Assembly (NCBI GenBank): GCA_951812575.1
Contig: OX638322.1
Coordinates: forward strand, 248,001-312,000
DNA: 64,000 nt
Direction: 5' to 3'
From: Candidatus Binatia bacterium
GTDB taxonomy: Bacteria > Desulfobacterota > Binatia > Bin18
Below are positions 1-8,547 of the stretch, piece after piece. The first letter of the stretch is position 1. Each line of letters starts with the position of its first letter. The position numbers were made by a program, and so were the translations under genes. The notes below the pieces were generated by a model, which had not been told where the DNA came from, ran no database searches, and saw only the letters and a program-made list of their open reading frames with translations.

Positions 1-1
1 G

Positions 2-790
2 GCCAACGCGGTTGGTCATGACATTAACTATATTGCCCTGATTGGCGCGCTGCATTCGATTGGGCGTAAAGGCGAAGCGCCAGTGCCGCCCCTGAATCTG
101 GTTGGTGACTTTGGCGGCGGCGGAGTCTTCCTCGCTCTGGGCGTGGTCGGTGCCCTGCTGGAAACCCAGAAGTCGGGCAAGGGCCAAGTCATTGACGTGG
201 CCATGATCGATGGCGCGGCGTCGCTGATGACCGCCATCTACGGTCTGCGCGCGGCCGGCAAGTGGACGGACAACCGTGGAGAAAACATTCTGGATACAGG
301 CGCGCATTACTACAATGTGTATGAGACCAGCGATGGTCAGTATCTCTCCATCGGCTCGATTGAAGCCAAATTCTATGCGGAACTGTTGCGTTTGACCGGG
401 CTGGAGAGAGAAGAGCTGCCCCACCAGAACAACCGGGCCGAGTGGCCATCGCTGACCGAAAAACTGGCCGCGATTTTTAAGACCAGGACCCTGGCGGAAT
501 GGAACGAACTCCTGGAGGGCAGCGACATCTGCTACGCGCCCGTCCTGAATATGGCCGACGCGCCCAACCATCCGCACAACCAGGAGCGGGGCACATTTGT
601 CGAGGTCGAGGGGGTTCCCCAGCCGGCTCCGGCGCCACGCTTCAGCCGCACTCCAAGCACCATCCAACGCCCGCCCGCCAGTCCGGGCGAGCACACGGAA
701 GAGGCTCTGCGCGATTGGGGCTTTGACGCCGGAGAGCTTGAGCAGTTGCGGGGAAGCGGCGCGATCGGCGTTCGGACCGCAGCGAAATAA
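2..790 (+). CDS. Alpha-methylacyl-CoA racemase (CaiB/BaiF family III), 5' truncated by window edge
   Basis: The reading frame is open from the first bases of the window, so only the C-terminal 262 residues are present. They start with A-N-A-V-G-H-D-I-N-Y, the conserved GHDINY block of alpha-methylacyl-CoA racemases, in which the His acts as a catalytic base. The P-P-L-N-L-V-G-D-F-G-G-G-G segment and an MIDGAA block follow, the latter close to the usual catalytic Asp region. The family racemises 2-methylacyl-CoA or moves CoA between acids; it is cytoplasmic. The GTG at 83 is internal and is not the start. The next gene is 159 bp downstream on the same strand. I am confident of the family and fairly confident of racemase over CoA-transferase because of the GHDINY block. 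Confidence 0.9.
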   Translation, partial: ANAVGHDINYIALIGALHSIGRKGEAPVPPLNLVGDFGGGGVFLALGVVGALLETQKSGKGQVIDVAMIDGAASLMTAIYGLRAAGKWTDNRGENILDTGAHYYNVYETSDGQYLSIGSIEAKFYAELLRLTGLEREELPHQNNRAEWPSLTEKLAAIFKTRTLAEWNELLEGSDICYAPVLNMADAPNHPHNQERGTFVEVEGVPQPAPAPRFSRTPSTIQRPPASPGEHTEEALRDWGFDAGELEQLRGSGAIGVRTAAK

Positions 791-859
791 TCCCGGTAGC
801 TATACGAACGGTGCTGGGCGGTCCCACGCTCAGCAAGTAAAAATGTCCCTTCAATATCA

Positions 860-915
860 CCCCGTGCAAAATCCCCTCCTCGGAGGGGTGGCCGCAGGCC
901 GGGGTGGGTTCTCTC
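860..915. repeat. Dispersed intergenic GC-rich repeat (CCCCTCC...GGAGGGG type)
   Basis: Between the racemase and 6-phosphogluconate dehydrogenase genes lies a self-complementary stretch: CCCCTCCTCGGAGGGG, followed by GGCCGCAGGCC and GGGGTGGG. It has the character of the short palindromic intergenic repeats found elsewhere in this window (5062, 7704, 16889, 29868), although it is not the same sequence. No reading frame with coding character crosses it. Confidence 0.45.
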
Positions 916-949
916 CTTTTCCACTCTGAAACGGAGAGGAGTCAGCACG

Positions 950-1912
950 ATGCAACTCGGCATGATTGGTTTGGGCCGGATGGGTCGCAATATGGTCCGC
1001 CGCCTCATGCGCGGTGGACATGCGTGTGTGGTGTTTGACCTGAACGCCCAGACGGTCAAACAGTGCGAGCGGGACGGAGCGATTGGTGCTGCTTCACTCG
1101 ATGAGTTGATCCAAAAGCTCACGCCGCCTCGCGCCGTATGGGTCATGCTGCCGGCGGGCGCAGCAACGGATGAAACGGTAACCTCCCTGGCCGAAAAACT
1201 GGCTGCGAACGACAGCATCATCGATGGCGGAAACTCGCATTTTAAGGACGATATTCGACGCGCCCAAACCCTCAAACCGAAAGGGCTCCACTACGTTGAT
1301 ATTGGGACGAGCGGTGGGGTGTGGGGAGTCGAGCGCGGCTATTGTCTGACGGTCGGCGGTGAGCAAGCGCCGGTCCGGCGGCTCGACCCGATTCTCCGCA
1401 CCTTGGCCCCCGGCAAGGGAGCCATCCCGGAAACGCCGGGTCGTGAGTCGATGAACGGCACGGCCGAGCAGGGCTATCTGCACTGCGGCCCAGCCGGAGC
1501 CGGACATTTTGTGAAAATGATCCATAACGGCATCGAGTACGGGTTGATGCAGGCCTATGCCGAGGGCTTTGATATCCTGCGTGGTGCCAGTGCCGATGGG
1601 CTGGAGTATCACTACGAGTTGAATCTACCGGATATTGCCGAGGTGTGGCGCCGCGGCAGCGTGGTTGGCTCCTGGCTGCTGGATTTGACGGCCATGGCGC
1701 TGGCGGAAAGCCCGGAGCTGTCCGAGTTCTCCGGCGAGGTCCAGGATTCGGGCGAAGGCCGCTGGACGATTGCGACGGCCGTTGATGAGGCGGTTCCTGC
1801 CGATGTCCTCTCAGCGGCGCTCTATGCGCGCTTTCGGTCCCGCCAGGCTCATACCTTTGCCGAGAAAGTCTTATCGGCCATGCGCTTCAAGTTCGGCGGC
1901 CACCGCGAGTAG
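950..1912 (+). CDS. gnd: 6-phosphogluconate dehydrogenase, decarboxylating (short GntZ/YqeC type)
   Basis: The product has 320 residues and a Rossmann start with GLGRMG at residues 7-12. A GGNS substrate loop lies near residue 88, and the 6PGDH signature [19 protein letters not shown] near residues 180-200 includes the catalytic Lys. The family converts 6-phosphogluconate to ribulose 5-phosphate, CO2 and NAD(P)H. The length fits the short NAD-preferring class rather than the 470-residue form. A GAGAGGAG ribosome site lies about 10 bp before the ATG. Glucokinase follows 62 bp later on the same strand, giving a small glucose/pentose-phosphate unit. The stop codon lies inside a perfect palindrome (1909-1936). 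Confidence 0.92.
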   Translation: MQLGMIGLGRMGRNMVRRLMRGGHACVVFDLNAQTVKQCERDGAIGAASLDELIQKLTPPRAVWVMLPAGAATDETVTSLAEKLAANDSIIDGGNSHFKDDIRRAQTLKPKGLHYVDIGTSGGVWGVERGYCLTVGGEQAPVRRLDPILRTLAPGKGAIPETPGRESMNGTAEQGYLHCGPAGAGHFVKMIHNGIEYGLMQAYAEGFDILRGASADGLEYHYELNLPDIAEVWRRGSVVGSWLLDLTAMALAESPELSEFSGEVQDSGEGRWTIATAVDEAVPADVLSAALYARFRSRQAHTFAEKVLSAMRFKFGGHRE

Positions 1913-1936
1913 GGGCGACGCATGCGTCGCCCCTAC
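1909..1936. repeat. Perfect 28-bp palindrome of the GTAGGGGC...GCCCCTAC family
   Basis: The sequence GTAGGGGCGACGCA and its exact reverse complement abut, giving 28 bases with full dyad symmetry. It includes the TAG stop of the 6-phosphogluconate dehydrogenase gene. The same GTAGGGGC/GCCCCTAC ends recur at 5030-5054, 5067-5088 and 7750-7775 with different cores, so this is a dispersed palindromic repeat and probably not a gene-specific operator. The transcript could fold into a strong hairpin between gnd and glk. Confidence 0.75.
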
Positions 1937-1974
1937 GGCTTGCGACAAACAATTCGGCATGAGAGAAAGCCGTC

Positions 1975-3009
1975 ATGACAACCCATGTCCTGGCCGGTGA
2001 TATTGGCGGGACCAAGACCAACTTGGCCCTGTATGCCATTGAGGGAGGGGAAAGGCTCTCTCTCGTTCGGGAATCTTCTTTTCCAAGTACGCAGTACGTC
2101 GGGCTGGAGGACGTTATTGCCGACTTTTTTGCGGGGGAAGTTTCCCCCGAGCCGCCTCCCCGCTCCAGGGAGGCGGGCACGACAATAGCGGCCGGTGCAT
2201 TTGGTATTGCCGGGCCGGTTCTTGACGGCAGGGTCGAGGCGACAAATCTGCCCTGGAAAGTTGACGCTTCCGACATCCGCCAGGCTATCGGCGGTGGCCA
2301 GGTCCGGCTCATGAACGATCTTGAGGCAACCGCCTATGGAGCGCTGTTCCTGCCCGCTGAAGAAATTCTGACGCTCAATACGGGGACACCCCGGCGCGGC
2401 AACTGCGCGGTGATTGCGGCCGGCACCGGCCTGGGGCAGGCGTTTCTGTTTTGGGACGGGCAAGACTATAGGCCCGTCGCCACGGAAGGCGGCCATGTTG
2501 ATTTCCCGCCTCGGAACGACAAGGAAGTAGCCCTGCTGCGCTTCCTCACAAAGCAGCACAACGGCCGGGTGTCCTGTGAGCGTGTGCTGTCCGGCCCTGG
2601 CCTGGTGAGCATCTTCAATTTTCTGTGTCGGGTCTTGCAGCGTCCGGTGGCCGAGACCCTGCGGGCGCGCCTGCACACCGAGGACGCGGCCGCGGTCATC
2701 GGTGAGGCGGGTGTCACCGGTAGTTGTCGGACCTGTATGGAGGCGGTGGACCTGTTTGTGAGTTTGTACGGAGCCCAAGCCGGCAATCTGGCCTTAACGG
2801 TGATGAGTGTTGGCGGGGTGTATATTGGTGGTGGGATCGTGACCAAGCTGCTACCCAAAATGACGGCCGGTGGGTTTATGCGGTCCTTTACGGATAAAGG
2901 ACGCTTCAGCCAACTCCTGCGGGATATGCCGGTTCGTATCATTCTGAATCCCAAGGCGGCCCAGGTCGGCGCGGCCCACGCGGCCCGAGCGCTCGTAAAC
3001 CAAAGTTGA
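1975..3009 (+). CDS. glk: Glucokinase
   Basis: The product has 344 residues with the ROK/Glk ATPase layout. GDIGGTKTNLALY (phosphate-1 loop) is at residues 8-20, then GAFGIAGPV, NDLEATAYG with the catalytic Asp, AAGTGLGQAF, and EGGHVDF near residue 167. A late SVGGVYIGGGI loop binds adenosine. It phosphorylates glucose with ATP in the cytoplasm. The EGGH block places it in the Glk (proteobacterial/cyanobacterial) class and not among ROK repressors. Placed after gnd, it suggests a sugar-phosphate unit. A strong hairpin follows the stop (3013-3039). Confidence 0.93.
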   Translation: MTTHVLAGDIGGTKTNLALYAIEGGERLSLVRESSFPSTQYVGLEDVIADFFAGEVSPEPPPRSREAGTTIAAGAFGIAGPVLDGRVEATNLPWKVDASDIRQAIGGGQVRLMNDLEATAYGALFLPAEEILTLNTGTPRRGNCAVIAAGTGLGQAFLFWDGQDYRPVATEGGHVDFPPRNDKEVALLRFLTKQHNGRVSCERVLSGPGLVSIFNFLCRVLQRPVAETLRARLHTEDAAAVIGEAGVTGSCRTCMEAVDLFVSLYGAQAGNLALTVMSVGGVYIGGGIVTKLLPKMTAGGFMRSFTDKGRFSQLLRDMPVRIILNPKAAQVGAAHAARALVNQS

Positions 3010-3012
3010 ACC

Positions 3013-3039
3013 GGCCGCCTCGACGACCGTCGAGCGGCC
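3013..3039. terminator. Bidirectional hairpin between convergent glk and moeA-PBP genes
   Basis: GGCCG-c-CTCGAC and GTCGAG-CGGCC pair over 11 base pairs with one bulged C and a GACC loop. The hairpin sits 3 bp after the glucokinase stop and just before the stop of the convergent minus-strand gene. A weak T-rich stretch (CTCTTATTT) follows on the plus strand. It probably terminates both transcripts. Confidence 0.65.
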
Positions 3040-3043
3040 CCTC

Positions 3044-5014
3044 TTATTTGACCTTACCCGTCTGGGTTGTGTCGTAGCCGTCCAGTTGTTCGACCGCACG
3101 TTTGAAAGCGTCGGAGCGGATAACGGCAGCGAGCCGCTGGCCCTGATCGCTGTTGAAGAAGGCTTTCTGAAAGACGAGGTCGTACTCCTCGCGCTCAATG
3201 GGAACAAAGTCGAGCCCCAGGGCTTTGGCCGCCGATTTGACGCCGAGACCGGTATCCACCAAACCGCTGGCAATGGCCACCGCGACCGCCATATGGGTGG
3301 TTTCTTCGCGCTCGTAGCCCTGGATGCGTTCCGGTTTGATACGGAGCTTACCCAGCTTATAGTCCAACAGCACGCGCGTGCCCGCCCCCGGCTGGCGATT
3401 GATAAAGGTCATATCCTTGCGCGTCAGGTCTCTGAGATTCTTGATCTTTTTGGGATTGCCTGTGGGAACGATCAGGCCCTGTTCCCGAATGACCAGAGTC
3501 ATCACAACCGACTTGGCGAGCAGCCGCTGTTTTTTGAGGTCGGGCAGATTATAGACACCGCTGGCGGGGTCGAGCAGGTGGGTGCCAACCATATGGGCCT
3601 CGCCCCGTCTCAGGGCGACCAGACCGCCGAGTGAACCGATATTGCTGGCGGATATTTTGAGACCCGGATGCTGGGCGCGGAGCTGGTCGTCAAGCACGCC
3701 AATGGTCAGGTCGTTGCTGCCGGTAAACAGAATCGTATTGGCGATTTCCTCTGCCGGACGCAGGAGTTCGACCTGCACCTCCGTGCCGGCGTTCAAGCCC
3801 TCGTCCAGGGACGGAATGCGCAACACTCCGTCGGCTTTGACCATGGTGGTGATGACCCCGGCGCCGCGGCCGATGGGGTTGGCCACGATCGTATCGCCCA
3901 CCTGACCGAGGTTGACCCGGACAAACTCTTCCAGGCCGAGCCGCGACGGCACCTTGCGCGGCAGAACCGCTCGGATCTTCGCGGGCTCCTCGGCCGGCCG
4001 GCCGAGATAATGGGCGATCAGCTTACGCAGGACCTGCTGACAGATGACGACCGCGGAAACCGGATAGCCGGGCAGGCCGATGACCGGCGTGCCGTCAAGA
4101 ACCGCCAGAATTGCGGGCTTGCCCGGCATGACATCAATGCCGTGAACCAGGATGTCGCCCAGCGATTCCAGGGCCCGCAGCGTGAAATCGTGCTCACCCG
4201 CCGAAGAGCCGGCAATGACGATGACGATATCGTGCCGCTTGACCGCTTTTGCCAGCGCCCGGGTAATGGTTTTGAGATCGTCAACGACTCGGGGCAGCCG
4301 TTTGGGCGTGCCGCCCCACTCTTCGACAAAAGCCCCGGCAACGCGGGAGTTAAACTCGATAATTCGGCCCGGCTCGGCCGGGTCGCCGGGTTCGATCAGT
4401 TCCGAGCCGGTCGGGATAATGCCGACCGTCGGCGGGGCAATAACCGGAATGGTGGTGTGACCGGCGGCCAGCAGCGCGCCCAGGTCGTACGGCCGCAGCT
4501 TATGGCCGCGCGGCAGCAGCGGCTCGGTGGCAACAATGTCCTCGCCGACGAGGCGGATGTGCTGCCACGGGGTGGCGGAATCACGAATTTCAATCTCGGC
4601 GTTGTTTTTCTTAAACACCCGCTCGATCATGACGACCGCATTGGCCCAGGTCGGAATGGGGTGGCCGGTATCGACATATTGAAACGGCGGCGGGGTGGCC
4701 GCACCGTTCTTTTTCCGACGCGGCTGGACATCCTTTGCAACCCGCTTGAGCGTCAGCGGAGCAAACTCACTGGCGCCGAACGTATCCTCGGCTCGCACGG
4801 CAATGCCATCCATGGCCGCACCGTGGTAATGCGGGGCGGACAGCACCGCGAAAATGGGTTCGGCAGTGGTACGGTGGAGGGCTTTTTCGACCGGGACACG
4901 CTCGGTTCTGGTTTTGGGCGGGACGGCCCCAAGAAAAATATCGAGAGCGTCTTCCAGCGATTTCTTTTTGAGATAGCGCTTGCGGTCGGTTTTGGCGGCG
5001 GGCTGTTCGTGCAT
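3044..5014 (-). CDS. MoeA-like molybdopterin biosynthesis protein fused to a periplasmic-binding-protein-like domain
   Basis: The product has 656 residues in two parts. Residues 1 to about 415 form a MoeA/MogA-type module, with a GSSAGEHDF loop and the MPGKPAILAVLDGTPVIGLP block. Residues about 430-650 form a PBP-like (PF12727) domain containing FTGSNDLTIGVLDDQL and NRQPGAGTRVLLDY. Fusions of this kind are known in Mo-cofactor gene clusters; the second domain may sense molybdate or a cofactor intermediate. I place the start at ATG 5014 (MHEQPAAK). A longer frame to 5071 only adds residues encoded by the palindromic repeat (VGAIHELPVR), a common false N-terminus. It lies downstream of moeA on the same strand. 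Confidence 0.88.
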   Translation of the reverse strand: MHEQPAAKTDRKRYLKKKSLEDALDIFLGAVPPKTRTERVPVEKALHRTTAEPIFAVLSAPHYHGAAMDGIAVRAEDTFGASEFAPLTLKRVAKDVQPRRKKNGAATPPPFQYVDTGHPIPTWANAVVMIERVFKKNNAEIEIRDSATPWQHIRLVGEDIVATEPLLPRGHKLRPYDLGALLAAGHTTIPVIAPPTVGIIPTGSELIEPGDPAEPGRIIEFNSRVAGAFVEEWGGTPKRLPRVVDDLKTITRALAKAVKRHDIVIVIAGSSAGEHDFTLRALESLGDILVHGIDVMPGKPAILAVLDGTPVIGLPGYPVSAVVICQQVLRKLIAHYLGRPAEEPAKIRAVLPRKVPSRLGLEEFVRVNLGQVGDTIVANPIGRGAGVITTMVKADGVLRIPSLDEGLNAGTEVQVELLRPAEEIANTILFTGSNDLTIGVLDDQLRAQHPGLKISASNIGSLGGLVALRRGEAHMVGTHLLDPASGVYNLPDLKKQRLLAKSVVMTLVIREQGLIVPTGNPKKIKNLRDLTRKDMTFINRQPGAGTRVLLDYKLGKLRIKPERIQGYEREETTHMAVAVAIASGLVDTGLGVKSAAKALGLDFVPIEREEYDLVFQKAFFNSDQGQRLAAVIRSDAFKRAVEQLDGYDTTQTGKVK

Positions 5015-5029
5015 GTGGGTCGCTCTCAC

Positions 5030-5054
5030 GGGCAATTCATGAATTGCCCCTACA
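5030..5054. repeat. Palindromic repeat, GGGCAATTCATGAATTGCCC core with GCCCCTAC end
   Basis: Bases 5030-5049 form a perfect 20-bp palindrome, and the GCCCCTAC end matches the 1909-1936 element. It lies just upstream of the MoeA-PBP start. Read through on the minus strand it would encode VGAIHELPVR. Confidence 0.7.
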
Positions 5055-5061
5055 TTGGGCT

Positions 5062-5133
5062 GGGCAACCACAGGGGGTTGCCCCTACAGTTTTCATTCCC
5101 TCGCCCCTTGGGGGAGAGGGCTAGGGTGAGGGG
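5062..5133 (-). repeat. 72-bp composite repeat, inverted partner of 7704-7775
   Basis: Bases 5062-5133 and the reverse complement of 7704-7775 match at 71 of 72 positions by hand alignment. Each copy joins a GGGCAACC/GGTTGCCCC hairpin to a CCTCGCCCCTTGGGGGAGAGGG hairpin-like block. The two copies face each other around the moeA, nitrilase and small lipoprotein genes. Confidence 0.85.
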
Positions 5134-5140
5134 TTCTCCA

Positions 5141-6448
5141 TTAGAACAGAATCACGTCAACTTCTTCTCCGGCCTCTCGGCCTTCTTCATTATGGGGAAT
5201 ACAGACCATGCCGTCGGCCTGCACCAAGCTGAAGATCGCGCCGGATTTTCCCGGCAGCGGCTGGGCGAGCTGCGAGCCGCGCTCGCCATTTGGGGCGGCG
5301 TTTTGCAGCCTGACCCGGACGTAATCCTCCCGTCCGGGGGCGGAGGCAATGTTCTGGGCCAGCCGGGCGCGGGTCGTGCGCAGCGGCACAAAGGCCGTGT
5401 CCGCGGACTCGCCGCCTATCATCCGCACCAGCGGCGCGCCAAAGAGGGCAAAGACGACCAGCGCCGATACCGGGTGACCGGGCAGCCCCATGACCGGCTT
5501 GCCGGCGGCGCGGGCAAAGATCGTCGGCTTGCCCGGAGCAATGGAAATACCGTGAAAGAAGAGTTCCGAGCGCGGGAATGAACAGATAACGTCCAGCGCC
5601 ATGTCCTTGATACCCACCGAGCTTCCACCGGACACCATCACGACGTCGGCGGCTTTCAGCGCGGTGGAGAGCGCCTGAGTAAACGCCTGCGAATCATCTT
5701 TGATGACGCCCAGGTCGGTCACGGTCCCGCCACATTCGGTAATCATGGCGTGGAGAGAATACTGGTTCACGTTCCGGATTTGGCCGGGGCGGGGCGAGCG
5801 TGAGGGCGGAATGATCTCATCGCCCGTGGAAATCAGCGCCACGGTCGGGCGTTTATGGACTGGCACTTTGGTAATCCCTACGCCGGTGAGCGCGCCGATA
5901 TCGTGGGCGCGCAGGCGGCGGCCGGCGGGAAAAATCGGCTTCTTCTTCTTAATATCCTCGCCAACCCGGAGAATGTTTTCCCACGGCGACACGCTGCGTA
6001 AAATCTCGACTGTCCCGTCGCCCAACTCCTCGGTGTATTCCACCATGACCATGGAGTTCGCGCCTGGCGGGAGCATGCCGCCGGTTGCAATCCGCATGGT
6101 CTCGCCCTTCTTGAGCCGGCGTTTCGCTTCCGAGCCCATCTCGATTGCCCCAGCGAGTTTGAGATAGGCCGGCAGACTGGCCGACGCCCCAAAGGTATCC
6201 TGGGCGCGGACCGCATAGCCGTCCATATTCGTCCGGTTGAAATGGGGCAGATCGACCGGCGAGATCAGGGGCTTGGCCAGCGTCCGTCCGCAGGTGTCGA
6301 GCACCGGGATCTGTTCGCTTTTAGTGTGGGGAGCAAAGGCGGCAAGCTGGCTACGGGCTTCCTCGGACGTCACCACCCGAAAAAAGGCTTTGACCGGGGC
6401 CGGGGCTAGAAGAGTAGACGTGTCAACGTTTCTCTGTTTGGAGGACAC
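5141..6448 (-). CDS. moeA: Molybdopterin molybdenumtransferase MoeA
   Basis: The product has 435 residues with the MoeA order: N-terminal domain (residues 20-60), MDGYAVRAQDTFG near residue 75, ATGGMLPPGANSMVMVEYTE near 125, and a GEDI loop. The MoCF-binding domain contains VSGGSSVG and GKPVMGLPGHPVSALVVF, and a C-terminal beta domain ends in VILF. It inserts molybdate into adenylylated molybdopterin in the cytoplasm. I chose GTG 6448, 2 bp after the upstream nitrilase stop, over GTG 6481, which would overlap that gene by 31 bp; both are possible. It forms an operon with the nitrilase gene upstream and the MoeA-PBP fusion downstream. Confidence 0.92.
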   Translation of the reverse strand: MSSKQRNVDTSTLLAPAPVKAFFRVVTSEEARSQLAAFAPHTKSEQIPVLDTCGRTLAKPLISPVDLPHFNRTNMDGYAVRAQDTFGASASLPAYLKLAGAIEMGSEAKRRLKKGETMRIATGGMLPPGANSMVMVEYTEELGDGTVEILRSVSPWENILRVGEDIKKKKPIFPAGRRLRAHDIGALTGVGITKVPVHKRPTVALISTGDEIIPPSRSPRPGQIRNVNQYSLHAMITECGGTVTDLGVIKDDSQAFTQALSTALKAADVVMVSGGSSVGIKDMALDVICSFPRSELFFHGISIAPGKPTIFARAAGKPVMGLPGHPVSALVVFALFGAPLVRMIGGESADTAFVPLRTTRARLAQNIASAPGREDYVRVRLQNAAPNGERGSQLAQPLPGKSGAIFSLVQADGMVCIPHNEEGREAGEEVDVILF

Positions 6449-6450
6449 GT

Positions 6451-7260
6451 TTACTCTTTGAGCCGCTGATGCGCGAGGCACGGCAGTTCCTTCCTCACTT
6501 TTTCCAGATAATCGAGATCAATCTCGGCGGTAATGAAACACTCGCGGTCGGGCGCCCGGGCAATAATCTTGCCCCACGGGTCAATAATCATGGAGTTGCC
6601 ATAGTCGGCAAAGCCGTACACGTTTTTCCCGATCTGGTTCGGGGCAATGATATACACCTGGTTCTCAATGGCCCGCGCCCGCAGCAGGGCTTCCCAGTGG
6701 GCCGCACCGGTCGGAAAGGTAAACGCCGACGGAACGGAGATGATTTCCGCGCCTTTGCGGGAGAGACCCCGGTAGAGCTCCGGGAAGCGGAGATCGTAGC
6801 AGACCGAAAGCCCTATTGTGCCGAGCGACGTGGAGGCCACGACAACTGCGCCCCCCGGCTTCATGCTGTCGGACTCTCTGATGCTGACCTGACCAGGGAT
6901 ATCAACATCAAAGAGGTGAATCTTACGGTACTGGGCCAGCAAGTCGCCCTGCGGGCTGATCAGCAGGCTGGTATTATAGGCACGGATTTCGTCCGATTTT
7001 TCGAGGAAGGAGCCGGCCAGCAGGTGGACCCCGAGTTGGGTTGCCAACTCTTGCAGGCGATGTGTGGTCGGACCGGGGATAGGCTCGACCTGTTCGGGCT
7101 CTTTTTTATGCCGTCCACGCCAGGAAAAGACCTCCGGCAGCACGACCAGGGCGGCGCCCCGTTCTGCGGCCAAACGCACGAACGTTTCGGCCTTGGCCAG
7201 GTTCTCTTCTTTTGAAGCGGACGCGGTCATTTGAATCGCCGCGGCGAGGTAGGATCGCAT
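6451..7260 (-). CDS. Carbon-nitrogen hydrolase (nitrilase superfamily, Nit1-like amidase)
   Basis: The product has 269 residues with the Glu-Lys-Cys triad: Glu in LVVLPEVFSW (residue 43), Lys in QYRKIHLFDVD (about 113), Cys in VCYDLRFPELYR (about 154). The family hydrolyses amides. This size and the PNQIGKN segment fit the deaminated-glutathione amidase/Nit branch that repairs dead-end metabolites, though an omega-amidase is possible. It is the first gene of a minus-strand run into moeA with a 2-bp gap, so it is probably co-transcribed with Mo-cofactor genes. No functional link to molybdenum is known to me. Confidence 0.88.
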   Translation of the reverse strand: MRSYLAAAIQMTASASKEENLAKAETFVRLAAERGAALVVLPEVFSWRGRHKKEPEQVEPIPGPTTHRLQELATQLGVHLLAGSFLEKSDEIRAYNTSLLISPQGDLLAQYRKIHLFDVDIPGQVSIRESDSMKPGGAVVVASTSLGTIGLSVCYDLRFPELYRGLSRKGAEIISVPSAFTFPTGAAHWEALLRARAIENQVYIIAPNQIGKNVYGFADYGNSMIIDPWGKIIARAPDRECFITAEIDLDYLEKVRKELPCLAHQRLKE

Positions 7261-7392
7261 GATTCAGACTCCCTCAGTCTCTGAGGACGAAGACTACCGA
7301 ACGCCTCACGGGGGGTCAAGAGAAGAGGCAGGCTCTTTGCGACTCCCATCTGTTTCGATACAGATACATCAGAACGACCCTACGGCCTATAT

Positions 7393-7683
7393 ATGCGATT
7401 TCAGACGAATAGAGTGAACTGGCGGTGGCGGCTTCAACTCATGGGCGGAGTCCTGGCAGTCCTTGGGATGCTCCTCACCGGCTGCCAAACACTTCAGTAT
7501 GCGCTGTCTTTTACCGAGTCGCGGCGGGACCCACGGCTCGCCCGGATATTGGGCACACGAGCGGAACTGGAGGAGCAGTACTGGCAGTGTCGGGTTGAGC
7601 ACGGGAGTGCCGACGCCGCCGAGTGTGCTGAGTACAAACGAGAATTGGACAAGCCGCCGGCGCTGCCGGCGGCCTCAGAGTAG
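7393..7683 (+). CDS. Small predicted lipoprotein, unknown function
   Basis: The product has 96 residues. An Arg-rich N-region and a hydrophobic stretch (residues 16-29) lead into LLTGC, a good lipobox with Cys31. The mature part is short, charged and has three further Cys residues or fewer; I do not recognise the family. No strong ribosome site precedes ATG 7393. ATG 7441 (MGGVLAV) would keep the lipobox and could be the real start. It is divergent from the nitrilase operon. A 72-bp repeat follows the stop. Confidence 0.6.
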   Translation: MRFQTNRVNWRWRLQLMGGVLAVLGMLLTGCQTLQYALSFTESRRDPRLARILGTRAELEEQYWQCRVEHGSADAAECAEYKRELDKPPALPAASE

Positions 7684-7703
7684 GGGATGGGCGGGCAGGG
7701 AAC

Positions 7704-7775
7704 CCCCTCACCCTAGCCCTCTCCCCCAAGGGGCGAGGGAATGAAAGCTGTAGGGGCAACCCCCTGTGGTTGCCC
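7704..7775 (+). repeat. 72-bp composite repeat, inverted partner of 5062-5133
   Basis: This is the second copy of the composite element described at 5062-5133, in opposite orientation, differing at one position. It sits between the lipoprotein gene and the convergent crotonase gene and may serve as their shared terminator, since it contains two hairpins. Confidence 0.85.
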
Positions 7776-7788
7776 GGTCCCCCGAGAA

Positions 7789-8547
7789 TCAGGACCTCGG
7801 CATATCCATAACGGCCATGCCTTCCAAAGCCAGCCCATACCCCAGACCGTCGAGCATCAGTTTTTTGATCTGATGGGTAATGGAGATGCGTGCATACCGT
7901 AGCGTCAGCGGAGGCTGTTTGGCCAATTGTTCGGCCAACTCCCAGGCACGAGCGGACAGTTGATCCGGTGGCAGCACCTCATTCACCACCCCAAGGCTGA
8001 GCGCCTCCTGGGCGGACAGCTTTTGCCCGGTCAGGAGAAAATAGCGCCCCCGGTTGGCGCCCAAAAGCAGCGGCCAAACCAGATGGACGCCGTCCCCCGG
8101 CACAATACCGTTTGGGAAATGCGGAGCGTCCTGAAACGCCGCGGCCTCGGACGCGAGCACGATATCGCACAGCACGGGGATCTCGGCATGGATGAGGGCC
8201 GGCCCGTTGACCGCGGATATCATAGGTACGGGAATATCGAGCAGATTCATCAGCAGCCGCTTCCCTTCCCAGTACACGGTGTCCCAGCCGCGGGGCGTAC
8301 CCAGGCTATCCCCAAAGCTGGCAAAATCTATGTCCGCACAATAGCTGTCGCCCGTTCCGGCCAGAATAACGACTTTATTCTCCGGGTCGGCTCCAATATC
8401 AACGCAGGCGTGGCCGATTTCGCGGTGGGCCGGTTCATTCCAGACCAGCGGCCCGTCGTTGACGTGAAAGGTGACTTCGAGAATGCCGTTGCGACGCTGC
8501 ATTTTCATTGTCTCGTACTTATTGGCATAATCTTCCAATTGGCTCAT
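7789..8547 (-). CDS. Enoyl-CoA hydratase/isomerase (crotonase) family protein
   Basis: The product has 252 residues. An oxyanion-hole segment GTGDSYCADIDFAS (about residues 68-81) and the second crotonase signature from SAVNGPALIHAEIPVLCDIVLAS to IVPGDGVHLVWPLLLG define the fold. The position that often carries a catalytic Glu is occupied by a neutral residue (AAFQDAPHFPNGI), so hydratase activity is uncertain; decarboxylase, isomerase or hydrolase chemistry is possible. The start at ATG 8547 is set by GGAGGGGACAG directly upstream; a longer frame to 8640 has no such site. It is divergent from the PNPOx-like gene. Confidence 0.85.
   Translation of the reverse strand: MSQLEDYANKYETMKMQRRNGILEVTFHVNDGPLVWNEPAHREIGHACVDIGADPENKVVILAGTGDSYCADIDFASFGDSLGTPRGWDTVYWEGKRLLMNLLDIPVPMISAVNGPALIHAEIPVLCDIVLASEAAAFQDAPHFPNGIVPGDGVHLVWPLLLGANRGRYFLLTGQKLSAQEALSLGVVNEVLPPDQLSARAWELAEQLAKQPPLTLRYARISITHQIKKLMLDGLGYGLALEGMAVMDMPRS

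Noticed and set aside
532..1275. 247-codon frame on the minus strand across the racemase end and gnd start
   Set aside because: It crosses two real genes and a repeat on the opposite strand and has no family features.
3668..5581. Long open frame of 637 codons on the plus strand, antisense to both MoeA-type genes
   Set aside because: It runs opposite two well-supported genes, is rich in Arg, Asp and Gly from antisense codons, and matches no family.
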